From Enterococcus sp. DIV1094 (GTDB lineage Bacteria > Bacillota > Bacilli > Lactobacillales > Enterococcaceae): DNA of 64,000 bases. The stretch spans positions 62,001 to 126,000 of the forward strand of contig NZ_CP147250.1 in assembly GCF_017316305.2 (NCBI RefSeq). The letters run 5' to 3'. The notes under the pieces were generated by a model, which worked only from the letters and a program-made list of their open reading frames with translations, ran no database searches and was not told the DNA's origin. Position 1 is the stretch's first letter, and every line of letters begins with the position of its first letter. This document shows positions 45,252 to 57,372 of the stretch, one piece after another. Both the position numbers and the translations under genes were made by a program.

Positions 45252-45422
45252 TTAACGATTTTTAGACAACCATTTCTTCGTATGATTCGTCGGACGTTTT
45301 GCTTTGATTTGGACAAACTTTTCTGATTTCTTCGGTACTTGGATCTCTACATTGTACTTTTCTGATTTGATCAGGTCGTAAATTTTTTCTGCTGTTTCAT
45401 CTACTTTTTGTTTCCATTTCAT
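45252..45422 (-). CDS. Small basic protein, 56 residues
   Basis: An ORF beginning MKWKQKVDETAEKIYDLIKS and ending KKWLSKNR, with AGGAGG ahead of the ATG and a shared terminator behind it. The middle reads YNVEIQVPKKSEKFVQIKAK. It is strongly basic, with no membrane segment or recognisable domain. The perfect Shine-Dalgarno and proper terminator make it likely to be a real gene. Function unknown. Confidence 0.75.
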   Translation of the reverse strand: MKWKQKVDETAEKIYDLIKSEKYNVEIQVPKKSEKFVQIKAKRPTNHTKKWLSKNR

Positions 45423-45501
45423 TTGTGCCGCCTCCTTTTTTCTTCTTATATCTACTCTAGCCTATAATAGAAAAATCAGCAAGAAACAAGGTGTTTTACA
45501 C

Positions 45502-45533
45502 AAAAAAAAGAGTGATCTTCGACGGATCACTCT
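45502..45533 (-). terminator. Terminator after the tRNA genes
   Basis: A perfect 9-bp stem AGAGTGATC/GATCACTCT with a seven-base loop and eight Ts on the minus strand, six bases beyond tRNA-Gln. Confidence 0.9.
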
Positions 45534-45538
45534 AGAAA

Positions 45539-45610
45539 CTGGGGTAGCTGGATTCGAACCAACGCATGAGGGAGTCAAAGTCCCTTGCCTTACCGCTTGG
45601 CTATACCCCA
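45539..45610 (-). tRNA. tRNA-Gln (UUG)
   Basis: A 72-nt cloverleaf. Acceptor stem TGGGGTA/TACCCCA, anticodon loop CTTTGAC (anticodon TTG), T-loop GGTTCGAATCC. CCA is not encoded. Confidence 0.96.
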
Positions 45611-45616
45611 ATGAAA

Positions 45617-45697
45617 TGGAGGAGAGTGGATTCGAACCACTGAACCCTAAGGAACGGATTTACAGTCCGTCGCGTTTAGCCACTTCGCTACTCCTCC
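45617..45697 (-). tRNA. tRNA-Tyr (GUA)
   Basis: An 81-nt class II tRNA. Acceptor GGAGGAG/CTCCTCC, anticodon loop CTGTAAA (anticodon GTA), a long variable arm and TGGTTCGAATCCA. It is transcribed ahead of tRNA-Gln, six bases apart, in one unit. Confidence 0.96.
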
Positions 45698-45784
45698 GAA
45701 AGGTTTGTATCAACCTGACTTAGTTATAATACCTAATTTTCCAAGTGATTGCAACCCTTTATTGAAAATTTTTTTGATATTTTT

Positions 45785-46021
45785 TTATTCGTGTAGATTC
45801 CAATGACGAATCACTGTTTCTATCGCATTTTCAAGACTTTTTTCTTTACCGAAATCTTCTTCGCCCAAGAAAATCTCAAATTCTTTGGGCCCATAAGCTA
45901 AAATTTCACCAATCATTTTTTTACCAATAAATAACTGTGTTACATCATATGTGTTCCCTTTGATCGTTTTTTTGATCTCTTCGGTACGCACTTCAATATC
46001 TTTATTCTTTTTTGACATCAT
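45785..46021 (-). CDS. DUF2969-family protein
   Basis: A 78-residue protein with the DUF2969 pattern: IEVRTEEIKKTIKGNTYDVT, QLFIGKKMIGEI and, at the end, LENAIETVIRHWNLHE. The family is restricted to lactic acid bacteria and uncharacterised. Start at ATG 46021 follows AGGAGG by six bases; ATG 46018 is adjacent. It ends 88 bp before the tRNA-Tyr gene. Confidence 0.82.
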   Translation of the reverse strand: MMSKKNKDIEVRTEEIKKTIKGNTYDVTQLFIGKKMIGEILAYGPKEFEIFLGEEDFGKEKSLENAIETVIRHWNLHE

Positions 46022-46092
46022 TCTCCACCTCCTCAATAGTTTATCACATTTGACGGCAGAAAACATTCACTGTGTGTTTTCTAACTGATAAT

Positions 46093-46977
46093 TTATTTCA
46101 TAGATTCTTGTTGTGCTAAATAATTAGCTGCTGCTCCTATTAAATTCGCATCATTGCGATATTCACATAAAGAAATCAACGGATCAAAATCATTTAACCC
46201 AAAATGAGATGTCAATTTTTTCATGCGTTGATTGATTTCTGACAATAACCCTTCTTTCGCTGAGATGCCGCCACCTAATACGATTATTTCAGGATCAAAT
46301 GAAAATTGGATACTAAATAATCCTTTAGTTAAATAATCATAAAAAGATTCAACTTCTTCCTGTGCGATTGGATCACCTTTTTCAGCTAATTCAAACACTT
46401 CTTTTCCACTAAAGGTATGTTTATCTAAGCCTTTGCGCTCACAGTATCGCCACGCCATTTGGACGGCTGTCCCTAACGTACTGAAGGTATGCTCACCATT
46501 CAGAAACATCAAGCCAAATTCACCGCCATATAGATGGGCACCTTTATTCAACTCGCCATTGGTGAACATTGCACCCCCTACTCCTGTACCGATCACAACG
46601 AAAGCAACATTTTGATAGTCACGAGCAGCACCTTCATAAAATTCAGCCATACCCGCGCAATTCGCATCATTTTCCATAGCAACTGGTAGGCCAAATAATT
46701 CTTGCAATTCAGTATAAATATCGAAGCCATGGATATAAGGGATCGCGCTGATGCCTTCAATCACTTGTCGCTCACTATTAACTACACCAGGTGCGCTAAA
46801 AGCAACCCCGCTGATTGCTACTTCTTGTGACAATCGTTGGAATACCGATAATAATTGCGCTTTCATTTCTTCCCATGTAGCCGGTGTCGTGAATTGATCT
46901 TTGTGCGTAAGTGTTTCTTGTTCCCAATAACCATACTTGACAGCTGAACCGCCAAAGTCGAATGCTAAAATACCCAT
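46093..46977 (-). CDS. ROK-family sugar kinase or related protein
   Basis: A 294-residue ROK protein: ATP-binding start ILAFDFGGSAVKYG, sugar-binding region SAPGVVNSERQVIEG with MENDANCAGMAEF (catalytic Asp in NDAN), and GTGVGGAMFTNGEL. The Cys-rich zinc motif of glucokinases and NagC repressors is absent (GGEFGLMFLNGEHTF in its place), as in beta-glucoside kinase-type members. There is no DNA-binding domain, so it is an enzyme rather than a repressor. AGGAGG precedes the ATG. Sugar substrate unknown. Confidence 0.87.
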   Translation of the reverse strand: MGILAFDFGGSAVKYGYWEQETLTHKDQFTTPATWEEMKAQLLSVFQRLSQEVAISGVAFSAPGVVNSERQVIEGISAIPYIHGFDIYTELQELFGLPVAMENDANCAGMAEFYEGAARDYQNVAFVVIGTGVGGAMFTNGELNKGAHLYGGEFGLMFLNGEHTFSTLGTAVQMAWRYCERKGLDKHTFSGKEVFELAEKGDPIAQEEVESFYDYLTKGLFSIQFSFDPEIIVLGGGISAKEGLLSEINQRMKKLTSHFGLNDFDPLISLCEYRNDANLIGAAANYLAQQESMK

Positions 46978-47037
46978 TTTTACTTCTTCCTCCTCAGTAC
47001 TTGATTTCCCTTATTATGAAACGCTTTCTTTTTTGAG

Positions 47038-47487
47038 TTACAGTTTTTTGGCTAAGGTTACTTGATCTCTGAGAAGGATCCCTTCTTCATAGATTGGTTC
47101 TGGATAGTTATTGATAAAGTAATCCTTTTCCCTTGATACTTCTTCAAATCCTTTTTTCTGATAAAGATGTAACGCTGGATTGGTGATACTTCCTGTACGG
47201 ATCAAGATTTTTGTTTGTTGCCCACTTTCTTTGCTCAAGCGTTCGATGGCATGATCAAGCAGCTTACCTCCGATGCCTTTCCCTTGATGCGCATCAGCAA
47301 CAGAAACATTCATGATCTCAAATTCTGTGTCTCTAATTTCATAAACAAGTACACCGATCACTTCATCTTGCTCTTTCCAGATAAAACCATCGCCATTTGT
47401 GACGTACGCCATCACTTTATCTTTGTCAGGATCTGCTTCTAATAGCAACGCCCATGGCAAATCATTTTTGTTCAATTGTTCAAACAT
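47038..47487 (-). CDS. GNAT-family N-acetyltransferase
   Basis: 149 residues with the acetyl-CoA loop VADAHQGKGIGGKLLDHAIE (Q/RxxGxG/A intact) and the C-terminal ALHLYQKKGFEEVSREKDYF. Substrate unknown. AGGAGAA precedes the ATG. It is followed on the same strand by the ROK gene after 60 bp. Confidence 0.86.
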   Translation of the reverse strand: MFEQLNKNDLPWALLLEADPDKDKVMAYVTNGDGFIWKEQDEVIGVLVYEIRDTEFEIMNVSVADAHQGKGIGGKLLDHAIERLSKESGQQTKILIRTGSITNPALHLYQKKGFEEVSREKDYFINNYPEPIYEEGILLRDQVTLAKKL

Positions 47488-47509
47488 CTTATTCTCCTAT
47501 CTTGAAAAA

Positions 47510-47794
47510 TCAGTGCCTTTTTTTCGTGTATTTTTTGTATTCTGGCATTTCTTTATCTTCTTTATTACGAGTCAAGCGAAAGTTCCGAGGAACATAATCG
47601 ATTCCGCCTTTCACAAATGGATGGCAACGAAAGATCCGTGCTGTACCCATCAGTGTTCCTTTAAGCGCGCCATGCACTTGGATCGCTTGGATCATGTAAT
47701 TAGAACAAGTTGGATAGTATCGGCAACTTGGCGGAAAAGCAGGCGAAATAAACCGCTGATACCCTCGGACTAAATAAATCAAAACTTTTTTCAT
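47510..47794 (-). CDS. yidD: YidD, membrane protein insertion efficiency factor
   Basis: A 94-residue member of UPF0161/YidD, which aids YidC-type membrane insertion. The family signature is complete: [20 protein letters not shown], then [20 protein letters not shown]. The tail is Lys-rich. The ATG at 47794 has GGAGATG upstream. It lies near secA and secG functionally but not in the same operon. Confidence 0.93.
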   Translation of the reverse strand: MKKVLIYLVRGYQRFISPAFPPSCRYYPTCSNYMIQAIQVHGALKGTLMGTARIFRCHPFVKGGIDYVPRNFRLTRNKEDKEMPEYKKYTKKRH

Positions 47795-47875
47795 ATTTTC
47801 ATCTCCATAAAAAAGAGGCAAGACAGTAGCTGCCAGCCTCTTTATTTTATCTTATCTACTTCTTAGTGTACATAC

Positions 47876-48052
47876 TTAACTAAAGAAATCGAAGATATGC
47901 AACCATAAGCTCGGTTGAAAGACCTTAAATGGACTTCCACCGCCAATCAAACCATATCCGATAATTGTCCCAATGATGAACAGCAGGAGTACAAGTAATA
48001 TGACAGCTAAAATTTTTACCATACTTATTAAAATATAGCGTGAATTCGTCAT
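47876..48052 (-). CDS. EpuA-like small membrane protein (RNA polymerase beta-subunit-labelled family)
   Basis: A 58-residue protein beginning MTNSRYILISMVKILAVILL: one membrane helix (about 10-33), then GLIGGGSPFKVFQPSLWLHIFDFF. This matches the EpuA family often found right after murA in lactic acid bacteria; databases label it DNA-directed RNA polymerase subunit beta, without evidence for such a role. The start is 15 bp after the murA stop. The spacing and the conserved neighbour support a real gene. Confidence 0.8.
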   Translation of the reverse strand: MTNSRYILISMVKILAVILLVLLLFIIGTIIGYGLIGGGSPFKVFQPSLWLHIFDFFS

Positions 48053-48066
48053 CTCTCGTCACATCC

Positions 48067-49368
48067 TTAAGCGATTGTTTGTGGTGTTTTTTCGATTGGT
48101 GTTTCTTCTACGTTTACTCGTTCCACATCTGCACCTAATTGTTGCAATTTAATATGGAAATTATAATAGCCACGATCTAAATATTTAAGATTACGAACGC
48201 GTGTGATGCCATTTGCTTTCAGACCGGCTAAGACAAGTGCTGCTGCTGCTCTTAGATCTGTTGCATAAACTTCAGCACCTTGTAATTCATGATTGCCATC
48301 CATGATCGCAATATTGCCATCGATTTTCACATGTGCATTCATTCGGCGCATTTCTTCTAGATGTTGGAAACGGTTCTCAAAGACTGTTTCAGTCACAACG
48401 CTCGTTCCTTCTGCAACCAATTGGATAGCAGTCATTTGTGCTTGCATATCCGTTGGAAACCCTGGATGAGGCATTGTCTTAACATCTGTCGGTAAAATGT
48501 GTTTTGGACCGATGACACGAACGCCACCAGCTTCTTCTGTGATCGTTGCGCCCATTTCGATCAATTTAGAGATCAATGGACGATTATGCTCAGAAATGGC
48601 ATCAGCGATCAATAAGTCGCCTTCAGTCATTGCTGCTGCTACCATAAAGGTTCCAGCTTCAATACGGTCTTGGACGATCGAATGATTGACTGCATGCAAA
48701 TGATCCACGCCTTCAATACGCATCGTTTCTGTACCAGCGCCATAAATGTTTGCACCCATTTTATTTAAGATATTCGCTAAATCGACGATCTCAGGTTCAC
48801 GTGCAACGTTTTCGATGATCGTTGTGCCTTTTGCTTTGACAGCAGCCATCATGATATTTTGTGTCGCACCAACACTTGGGAAATCAAGGTAAATCGTATT
48901 TCCAATCAGTTGTTCCGCGATTGCTTCGATATAACCATTTTTTTGAATGATTTTTGCTCCCAATGCTTGGAAGCCTTTCAAGTGTAGATCGATCGGACGT
49001 TTTCCAATCGCGCATCCACCAGGCATCGCAACTTTTGCATGACCATTTCTAGCTAGTAATGGTCCCATTACTACGATTGAGGCACGCATTTGGCTTACGT
49101 ATTCATAAGGTGCTTCAATTTCTAATTCTCTCGATGCATCAAGTGTCACACGATTATTTTCTTCATCAAACGCTACATCTACGTTCAAATGACGGATCAC
49201 TTGATTCATAGTGAACACGTCAGAAAGAATTGGCACATTATCTAAAACGGTTGTTCCTTCTTCAGCCAATAAACTTGCGGCTAAAATCGGTAAAACCGCG
49301 TTCTTTGCTCCTTCAATCTTTACTGTTCCTTTTAATTGATTGCCACCTTTTACGATGATCTCTTCCAT
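48067..49368 (-). CDS. murA: UDP-N-acetylglucosamine 1-carboxyvinyltransferase
   Basis: First committed step of peptidoglycan synthesis, adding enolpyruvyl from PEP to UDP-GlcNAc; target of fosfomycin. The 433 residues contain the active-site cysteine in [16 protein letters not shown] (about residue 118) and [21 protein letters not shown] at the start. The ATG at 49368 follows GGGGGG. Downstream of the atp operon and ywzB, the place of the murAA paralogue in Bacillus. Confidence 0.95.
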   Translation of the reverse strand: MEEIIVKGGNQLKGTVKIEGAKNAVLPILAASLLAEEGTTVLDNVPILSDVFTMNQVIRHLNVDVAFDEENNRVTLDASRELEIEAPYEYVSQMRASIVVMGPLLARNGHAKVAMPGGCAIGKRPIDLHLKGFQALGAKIIQKNGYIEAIAEQLIGNTIYLDFPSVGATQNIMMAAVKAKGTTIIENVAREPEIVDLANILNKMGANIYGAGTETMRIEGVDHLHAVNHSIVQDRIEAGTFMVAAAMTEGDLLIADAISEHNRPLISKLIEMGATITEEAGGVRVIGPKHILPTDVKTMPHPGFPTDMQAQMTAIQLVAEGTSVVTETVFENRFQHLEEMRRMNAHVKIDGNIAIMDGNHELQGAEVYATDLRAAAALVLAGLKANGITRVRNLKYLDRGYYNFHIKLQQLGADVERVNVEETPIEKTPQTIA

Positions 49369-49464
49369 GTTGTTCCCCCCAAAAAAAATCCGTTGAGTAT
49401 ACATTCGCTCAAAATCTTTTTTATTATATCACTTCTTGTTTTAAAATAGTACCTTTTTTTAAAA

Positions 49465-49698
49465 TTATAGGCTGACGAAAAGATTTCGACATAGCGCAAT
49501 GATCTCTAAGAAAAAACTGCTCGCTGTATACCCTAAAAAAATTGAAAAAAGGACAATTGCCATTCTAATTTGTGTCGTATGCATTGACCGAAAAAAAGCG
49601 TCAACGCGTAAAGAACGCAAAGACCAAAAGGCTAAGTAAATAAATGCCAAGTGACTAACGATCCGAATGATTGCATCAATACCATATACTTGCATCAT
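49465..49698 (-). CDS. ywzB: DUF1146/YwzB-family membrane protein
   Basis: 77 residues with two membrane helices (about 15-30 and 45-68) and a basic segment SLRSLRVDAFFR between them; fits DUF1146 (YwzB). The gene order atpC-ywzB-murA is conserved in Bacillus and lactic acid bacteria. AAGGGCG precedes two adjacent ATG codons. Function unknown. Confidence 0.82.
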   Translation of the reverse strand: MMQVYGIDAIIRIVSHLAFIYLAFWSLRSLRVDAFFRSMHTTQIRMAIVLFSIFLGYTASSFFLEIIALCRNLFVSL

Positions 49699-50079
49699 TA
49701 CGCCCTTTCTAACAAATGTTTTTTGATAACTAACACACTGATGATACCATAAATTTTATAAAAGTAGAAATTATTGGTTGCAAAAATGATAAATATCTGT
49801 AATTTTCTTGACAAACTCTGAAAAATGAATGAAAAAAACATTCATTTACATCATATATATAATAAATTTCAATTCATTTATTATTAAGGACTAGCGATGA
49901 TGAGTTATAGCAACGAAATTAACTTAGAGTTTTTTAATATGGTGTACTGCAAGCAATCAGCACTGTGTAAAAAAAAGAAGAGAACGAGACACTCATGGAA
50001 GCTGATGCATCCAAAGGTATCTCGTTCTCTTCTTTTGGAGTTGTTCACTCCATTCAATTACTACTTAGTTGATCAGTAA
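49699..50079. other. Intergenic region between ywzB and atpC
   Basis: 381 bp. It holds a minus-strand extended -10 (TGGTATCAT, 49741-49749) likely for ywzB-murA, an AT-rich hairpin AAATGAATG/CATTCATTT (49823-49847), and the atp terminator. A plus-strand ORF of 60 codons from 49897 has AAGGA upstream but runs through the terminator and ends exactly at the atpC stop; I do not call it a gene. Confidence 0.6.
49969..50036 (-). terminator. Terminator of the atp operon
   Basis: A perfect 15-bp stem AAGAAGAGAACGAGA with its complement (49975-49989 and 50020-50034), a 30-base loop and a minus-strand run of eight Ts. Confidence 0.85.
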
Positions 50080-50502
50080 TTACTTATGCTTCGATACATT
50101 GATTCGGTTCACTGCTCGGTGTAAAGCAACAGTTGCCCGTTTCAATTCGTTCTTATCTTCTTTTTGTTTGGCTTCTTCGATTTGACGTTCAGCACGTTGT
50201 TTTGCACGCTCTGCTCGAGATACATCGATATCTCGTTCACGTTCCGCACTATCTGCGACGATTGAAACTAAGTTATCACGCACTTCCATGATGCCGCCAT
50301 TGACAGCGATCCAGTCAACGTGTGTATCTGAATCTGTCCGTTTGACACGCACTTCATCGATCGTTAATGGCACGATGATGGGCGCATGTTGCGGTAAAAT
50401 ACCTAGTTCGCCGGCAGTAGTTCGTGCAACAACGATTGCCGCATGGTGATCATAAACTAAACCATCGGGAGTAACCACATTAACAGTTAAATATTGATCC
50501 AT
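50080..50502 (-). CDS. atpC: F1 ATP synthase epsilon subunit
   Basis: 140 residues: N-terminal beta-sandwich ([24 protein letters not shown]) and C-terminal two-helix domain ([20 protein letters not shown]) that inhibits ATP hydrolysis. Last gene of the operon, 13 bp after atpD. Confidence 0.95.
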   Translation of the reverse strand: MDQYLTVNVVTPDGLVYDHHAAIVVARTTAGELGILPQHAPIIVPLTIDEVRVKRTDSDTHVDWIAVNGGIMEVRDNLVSIVADSAERERDIDVSRAERAKQRAERQIEEAKQKEDKNELKRATVALHRAVNRINVSKHK

Positions 50503-50515
50503 GGGGCACCCCTTT

Positions 50516-52847
<2,332 letters not shown>

Positions 52848-52860
52848 TCATCTCACCTCA

Positions 52861-54426
<1,566 letters not shown>

Positions 54427-54439
54427 CTACCTCTTTGTA

Positions 54440-54982
54440 CTATCTATTTAATTGATTACGCAATTTTTCCAACTGCGTCCGAATGCTTCCGTCGATCACT
54501 TGATGATCTGCTTCTACAATTGCCCCACCAATGATCGTAGAGTCGACTAGTTGCTTCAACTCAACCGTTTGGTAGTTCATTGTTTTAGCGACATTTGCTT
54601 CAAGTCTGCTCAATTGTTCCTCTGAAAGTGGGACTGCGGTAGTCACACTTCCTAGTAACAAGCCATTGTTTTCATTGTAACGATGTTCATACTCGTCGAT
54701 CATCAAAGGTAGATCGTTCATACGATTGTACATGAACACGACTTCTAAAAAGTTTTTAACCATTCCTTGATAGCCACTGACTAATTTATCCATGACCAAT
54801 CGCTTTTCATGAGGTTCTAAACGAACATCACTAAGGATACTCCCTAACTCAGGGACATCGGAATAGATTTTACGTAGACTAAGAAGTTCTTGATACACTT
54901 CTTCCGTATTATTTGAATCGATCGCCAGTTCAAATAATGCTTTTCCGTAACGTCTACCTACTGTATATTTATCTAGTTTCAT
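54440..54982 (-). CDS. atpH: F1Fo ATP synthase delta subunit
   Basis: Peripheral-stalk subunit joining F1 to subunit b, 180 residues, with the C-terminal signature VDSTIIGGAIVEADHQVIDG. It overlaps the end of atpF by 14 bp. Confidence 0.95.
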   Translation of the reverse strand: MKLDKYTVGRRYGKALFELAIDSNNTEEVYQELLSLRKIYSDVPELGSILSDVRLEPHEKRLVMDKLVSGYQGMVKNFLEVVFMYNRMNDLPLMIDEYEHRYNENNGLLLGSVTTAVPLSEEQLSRLEANVAKTMNYQTVELKQLVDSTIIGGAIVEADHQVIDGSIRTQLEKLRNQLNR

Positions 54983-55493
54983 TTGACGAACCTAGACCTT
55001 CGATATATTGATTGATTAAAGATTCATGCATTTCTGGAGATAATTCTTTATTCAAGATTTTTTCCGCGATTTGAAGAGAAAGATCGGCTACATCGTCTTT
55101 GACTGAGTTCAAGGCAGTATCACGTTCCATCGTGATATCCGCTTGCGCTTTATTTTTCAGACGTGCAACTTCTTCTTGTGTTTCCTTCAAAATATTTTGG
55201 CGGCTTAATTCTCCACTTTCTTTCGCATTTTTGATGATATCCGCAGCATCAGAGCGAGAAGCCAACAATTGTTGTTCACGTTCTTGTTCTAATTTTGCTG
55301 ATTTGATGCGAGATTGTTCTGCAGAATCTAAATCATTGGCGATCTTATCTTCACGTTTTTTCAAAATATCGCTGATCGGTCCCCACGCAAAGTGTTTTAA
55401 TAGGACCATTAATATCAAAAATGAGCCGCTGACAACGATGATATTACCTAACATCGGATTGCCAACTTCTGCAATTGCCAATTGATTCAGCAT
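54969..55493 (-). CDS. atpF: Fo ATP synthase subunit b
   Basis: Peripheral stalk, 174 residues: one N-terminal membrane helix (about 15-35), then KHFAWGPISDILKKREDKI and a long charged right-handed coiled coil. AAGGAAGG precedes the ATG. It is separated from atpE by 102 bp that contain a two-tier hairpin. Confidence 0.95.
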   Translation of the reverse strand: MLNQLAIAEVGNPMLGNIIVVSGSFLILMVLLKHFAWGPISDILKKREDKIANDLDSAEQSRIKSAKLEQEREQQLLASRSDAADIIKNAKESGELSRQNILKETQEEVARLKNKAQADITMERDTALNSVKDDVADLSLQIAEKILNKELSPEMHESLINQYIEGLGSSNETR

Positions 55494-55530
55494 AGGTTAG
55501 CCTTCCTTTCTCTGAGAATCCAGTTTTCTT

Positions 55531-55584
55531 AGGTTGCGTAACTACTGATAAAGATTCGATCGTTTTTTGTCGATCACGCAACCT
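55531..55584 (-). other. Two-tier hairpin between atpE and atpF
   Basis: Outer 9-bp stem AGGTTGCGT/ACGCAACCT (55531-55539 and 55576-55584) and an inner 5-bp stem (55558-55562 and 55571-55575). No T-run on the minus strand, so a standard terminator is unlikely. It lies 12 bp after the atpE stop and may stabilise the atpE message or slow reading into atpF. Confidence 0.7.
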
Positions 55585-55595
55585 CAGCATTTTTA

Positions 55596-55814
<219 letters not shown>

Positions 55815-55856
55815 TTACTTCCTCCTAAAATAGTTTAAATAGTCATTAAATATTTT

Positions 55857-56579
55857 TTACTCTTCTACTTCGATTTTGTGACTCATATATACCATTGATA
55901 AAGTGACAAAGACAAATGCTTGGATGCTTCCGATAAATAATGAGAACGCGATCCAGACCATCTCTAACGGAATTGCTAATGGCAATGAGAACCAGCCTAA
56001 GCTTGTCATCATTTTTGCGATCAAAGTTAGCAATACTTCTCCCGCATAAATATTCCCATAAAGACGTAAAGCAAGTGTTAACAAGTTTGTGAACTCTTCG
56101 ATCACCTTCATTGGAAACATAAAACTATAGGGTTTTAGGAATGAGTTGACAAAATAACCTTTGAAACCGAGCTTCTTCACCCCGAATAGATGAGTAAGTG
56201 TGATCATAATAAATGCCAATGTTAAAGTTACAAACGGGTCTGCTGTCGGACTTTTCCAAAGTGTCGTTTCGCTACCAGGTAAGACGATTTTTGTAACTAA
56301 ACCGATATTGTTTGCCACAAAAACAAAGAGGAATAATGTAAATGCCAATAAGTGAAAATTATTCAATTCTTTTCTAGGCACATTATCTGTAACGATTCCT
56401 CGTGTAAAATCAATGACCCATTCAAGTGCATTTTGCTTTCCAGTTGGCTTCATTTTTAGATTTCTAGTAAAGAAGTAAACTAAAAAGAAAACGATCAAAC
56501 AAGTTAACAACACCATCAAACAAACAGTCCCATCAAACCAAACGGGTCCAATATGGAACGTTAGCGAGCGTTCATCCAA
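55857..56579 (-). CDS. atpB: Fo ATP synthase subunit a
   Basis: Stator half-channel, 240 residues with about five or six membrane helices. The essential arginine is in LTLALRLYGNIYAGE (about residues 168-182). Translation appears to start at TTG 56579 (GAGGTG seven bases upstream); an ATG at 56584 is out of frame. First gene of the operon; no atpI is present upstream. Confidence 0.94.
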   Translation of the reverse strand: MDERSLTFHIGPVWFDGTVCLMVLLTCLIVFFLVYFFTRNLKMKPTGKQNALEWVIDFTRGIVTDNVPRKELNNFHLLAFTLFLFVFVANNIGLVTKIVLPGSETTLWKSPTADPFVTLTLAFIMITLTHLFGVKKLGFKGYFVNSFLKPYSFMFPMKVIEEFTNLLTLALRLYGNIYAGEVLLTLIAKMMTSLGWFSLPLAIPLEMVWIAFSLFIGSIQAFVFVTLSMVYMSHKIEVEE

Positions 56580-56667
56580 TCCATTTCACCTCTTTTCCCC
56601 AAATTTCACATAAAATCAATTTCATGTGTGTATCTGGTTTTTCTTTATCGGTTTCTAACCAAACGGT

Positions 56668-56696
56668 ATCATACCACCATGAAACAGAAATTTCAA
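56668..56696 (-). promoter_or_regulatory. atp operon promoter
   Basis: Minus strand TTGAAA (56691-56696) and TATGAT (56668-56673), spacing 17 bp, about 89 bp before the atpB start. The rest of the 301-bp gap 56580-56880 shows no gene or other clear signal. Confidence 0.72.
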
Positions 56697-56880
56697 AGCA
56701 TTTTCATGAAAACTAGACATTTTTTTATTTCAGTCAAAAAATCATAAAAAACACGGATGATACAATGCCATGAAACCGAGGAAAAACCTTTGATAATCAT
56801 GTTTCATCAGATTAAATGCTAACAAATTTTATCACTAAGTAAATCTAAAAGCACCGAATATGCGAAAAAGGATAATGAAA

Positions 56881-57345
56881 TTATCTAGAGAAATTTTTTA
56901 ATGTTCGATCAATTTGACGATCGACATCTTTTCGCTTCAAATCTTCTCGCTTATCATACGATTTTTTCCCTTTAGCTAAACCGATCAAGACTTTCGCATA
57001 GCCATCTCGAATATAAACTTTTAAAGGAACGATCGTTATACCAGTGTTCTTAGTTTCACTTGATAAACGTGCGATTTGCTTTTTATGCAGTAACAACTTT
57101 CTAGTTCTCAGTGGATCATGATTAAAGATATTCCCTTGTTCATAAGGGCTGACATGGACATTATGCAAAAAAGCTTCGCCATTTCTAACACGAACAAATC
57201 CATCTTTTAGATTGATACGACTATTACGAATAGATTTGATCTCTGTACCTTGTAAAACCATTCCTGCTTCCATTGTGTCGATGATCGAATAATCATGGCG
57301 AGCTTTTTTATTTTGTGCAATCAATTTTCCCTCGCCTTTTGGCAT
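56881..57345 (-). CDS. smpB: SsrA-binding protein
   Basis: Binds tmRNA and delivers it to stalled ribosomes for trans-translation. 154 residues: [19 protein letters not shown] start, [19 protein letters not shown], and the basic C-terminal tail [20 protein letters not shown] that enters the mRNA channel. Start at 57345 follows GGGGGAA. 27 bp after rnr, a conserved pair. No tmRNA gene is in the window. Confidence 0.95.
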   Translation of the reverse strand: MPKGEGKLIAQNKKARHDYSIIDTMEAGMVLQGTEIKSIRNSRINLKDGFVRVRNGEAFLHNVHVSPYEQGNIFNHDPLRTRKLLLHKKQIARLSSETKNTGITIVPLKVYIRDGYAKVLIGLAKGKKSYDKREDLKRKDVDRQIDRTLKNFSR

Positions 57346-57372
57346 TCTACATTCCCCCAATTCATTTTTTGA

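Noticed and set aside
49897..50079. 60-codon plus-strand ORF with AAGGA before ATG
   Set aside because: It runs through both arms of the atp terminator and stops only at the atpC end; composition looks like antisense of a terminator. Kept as a note in the intergenic entry.
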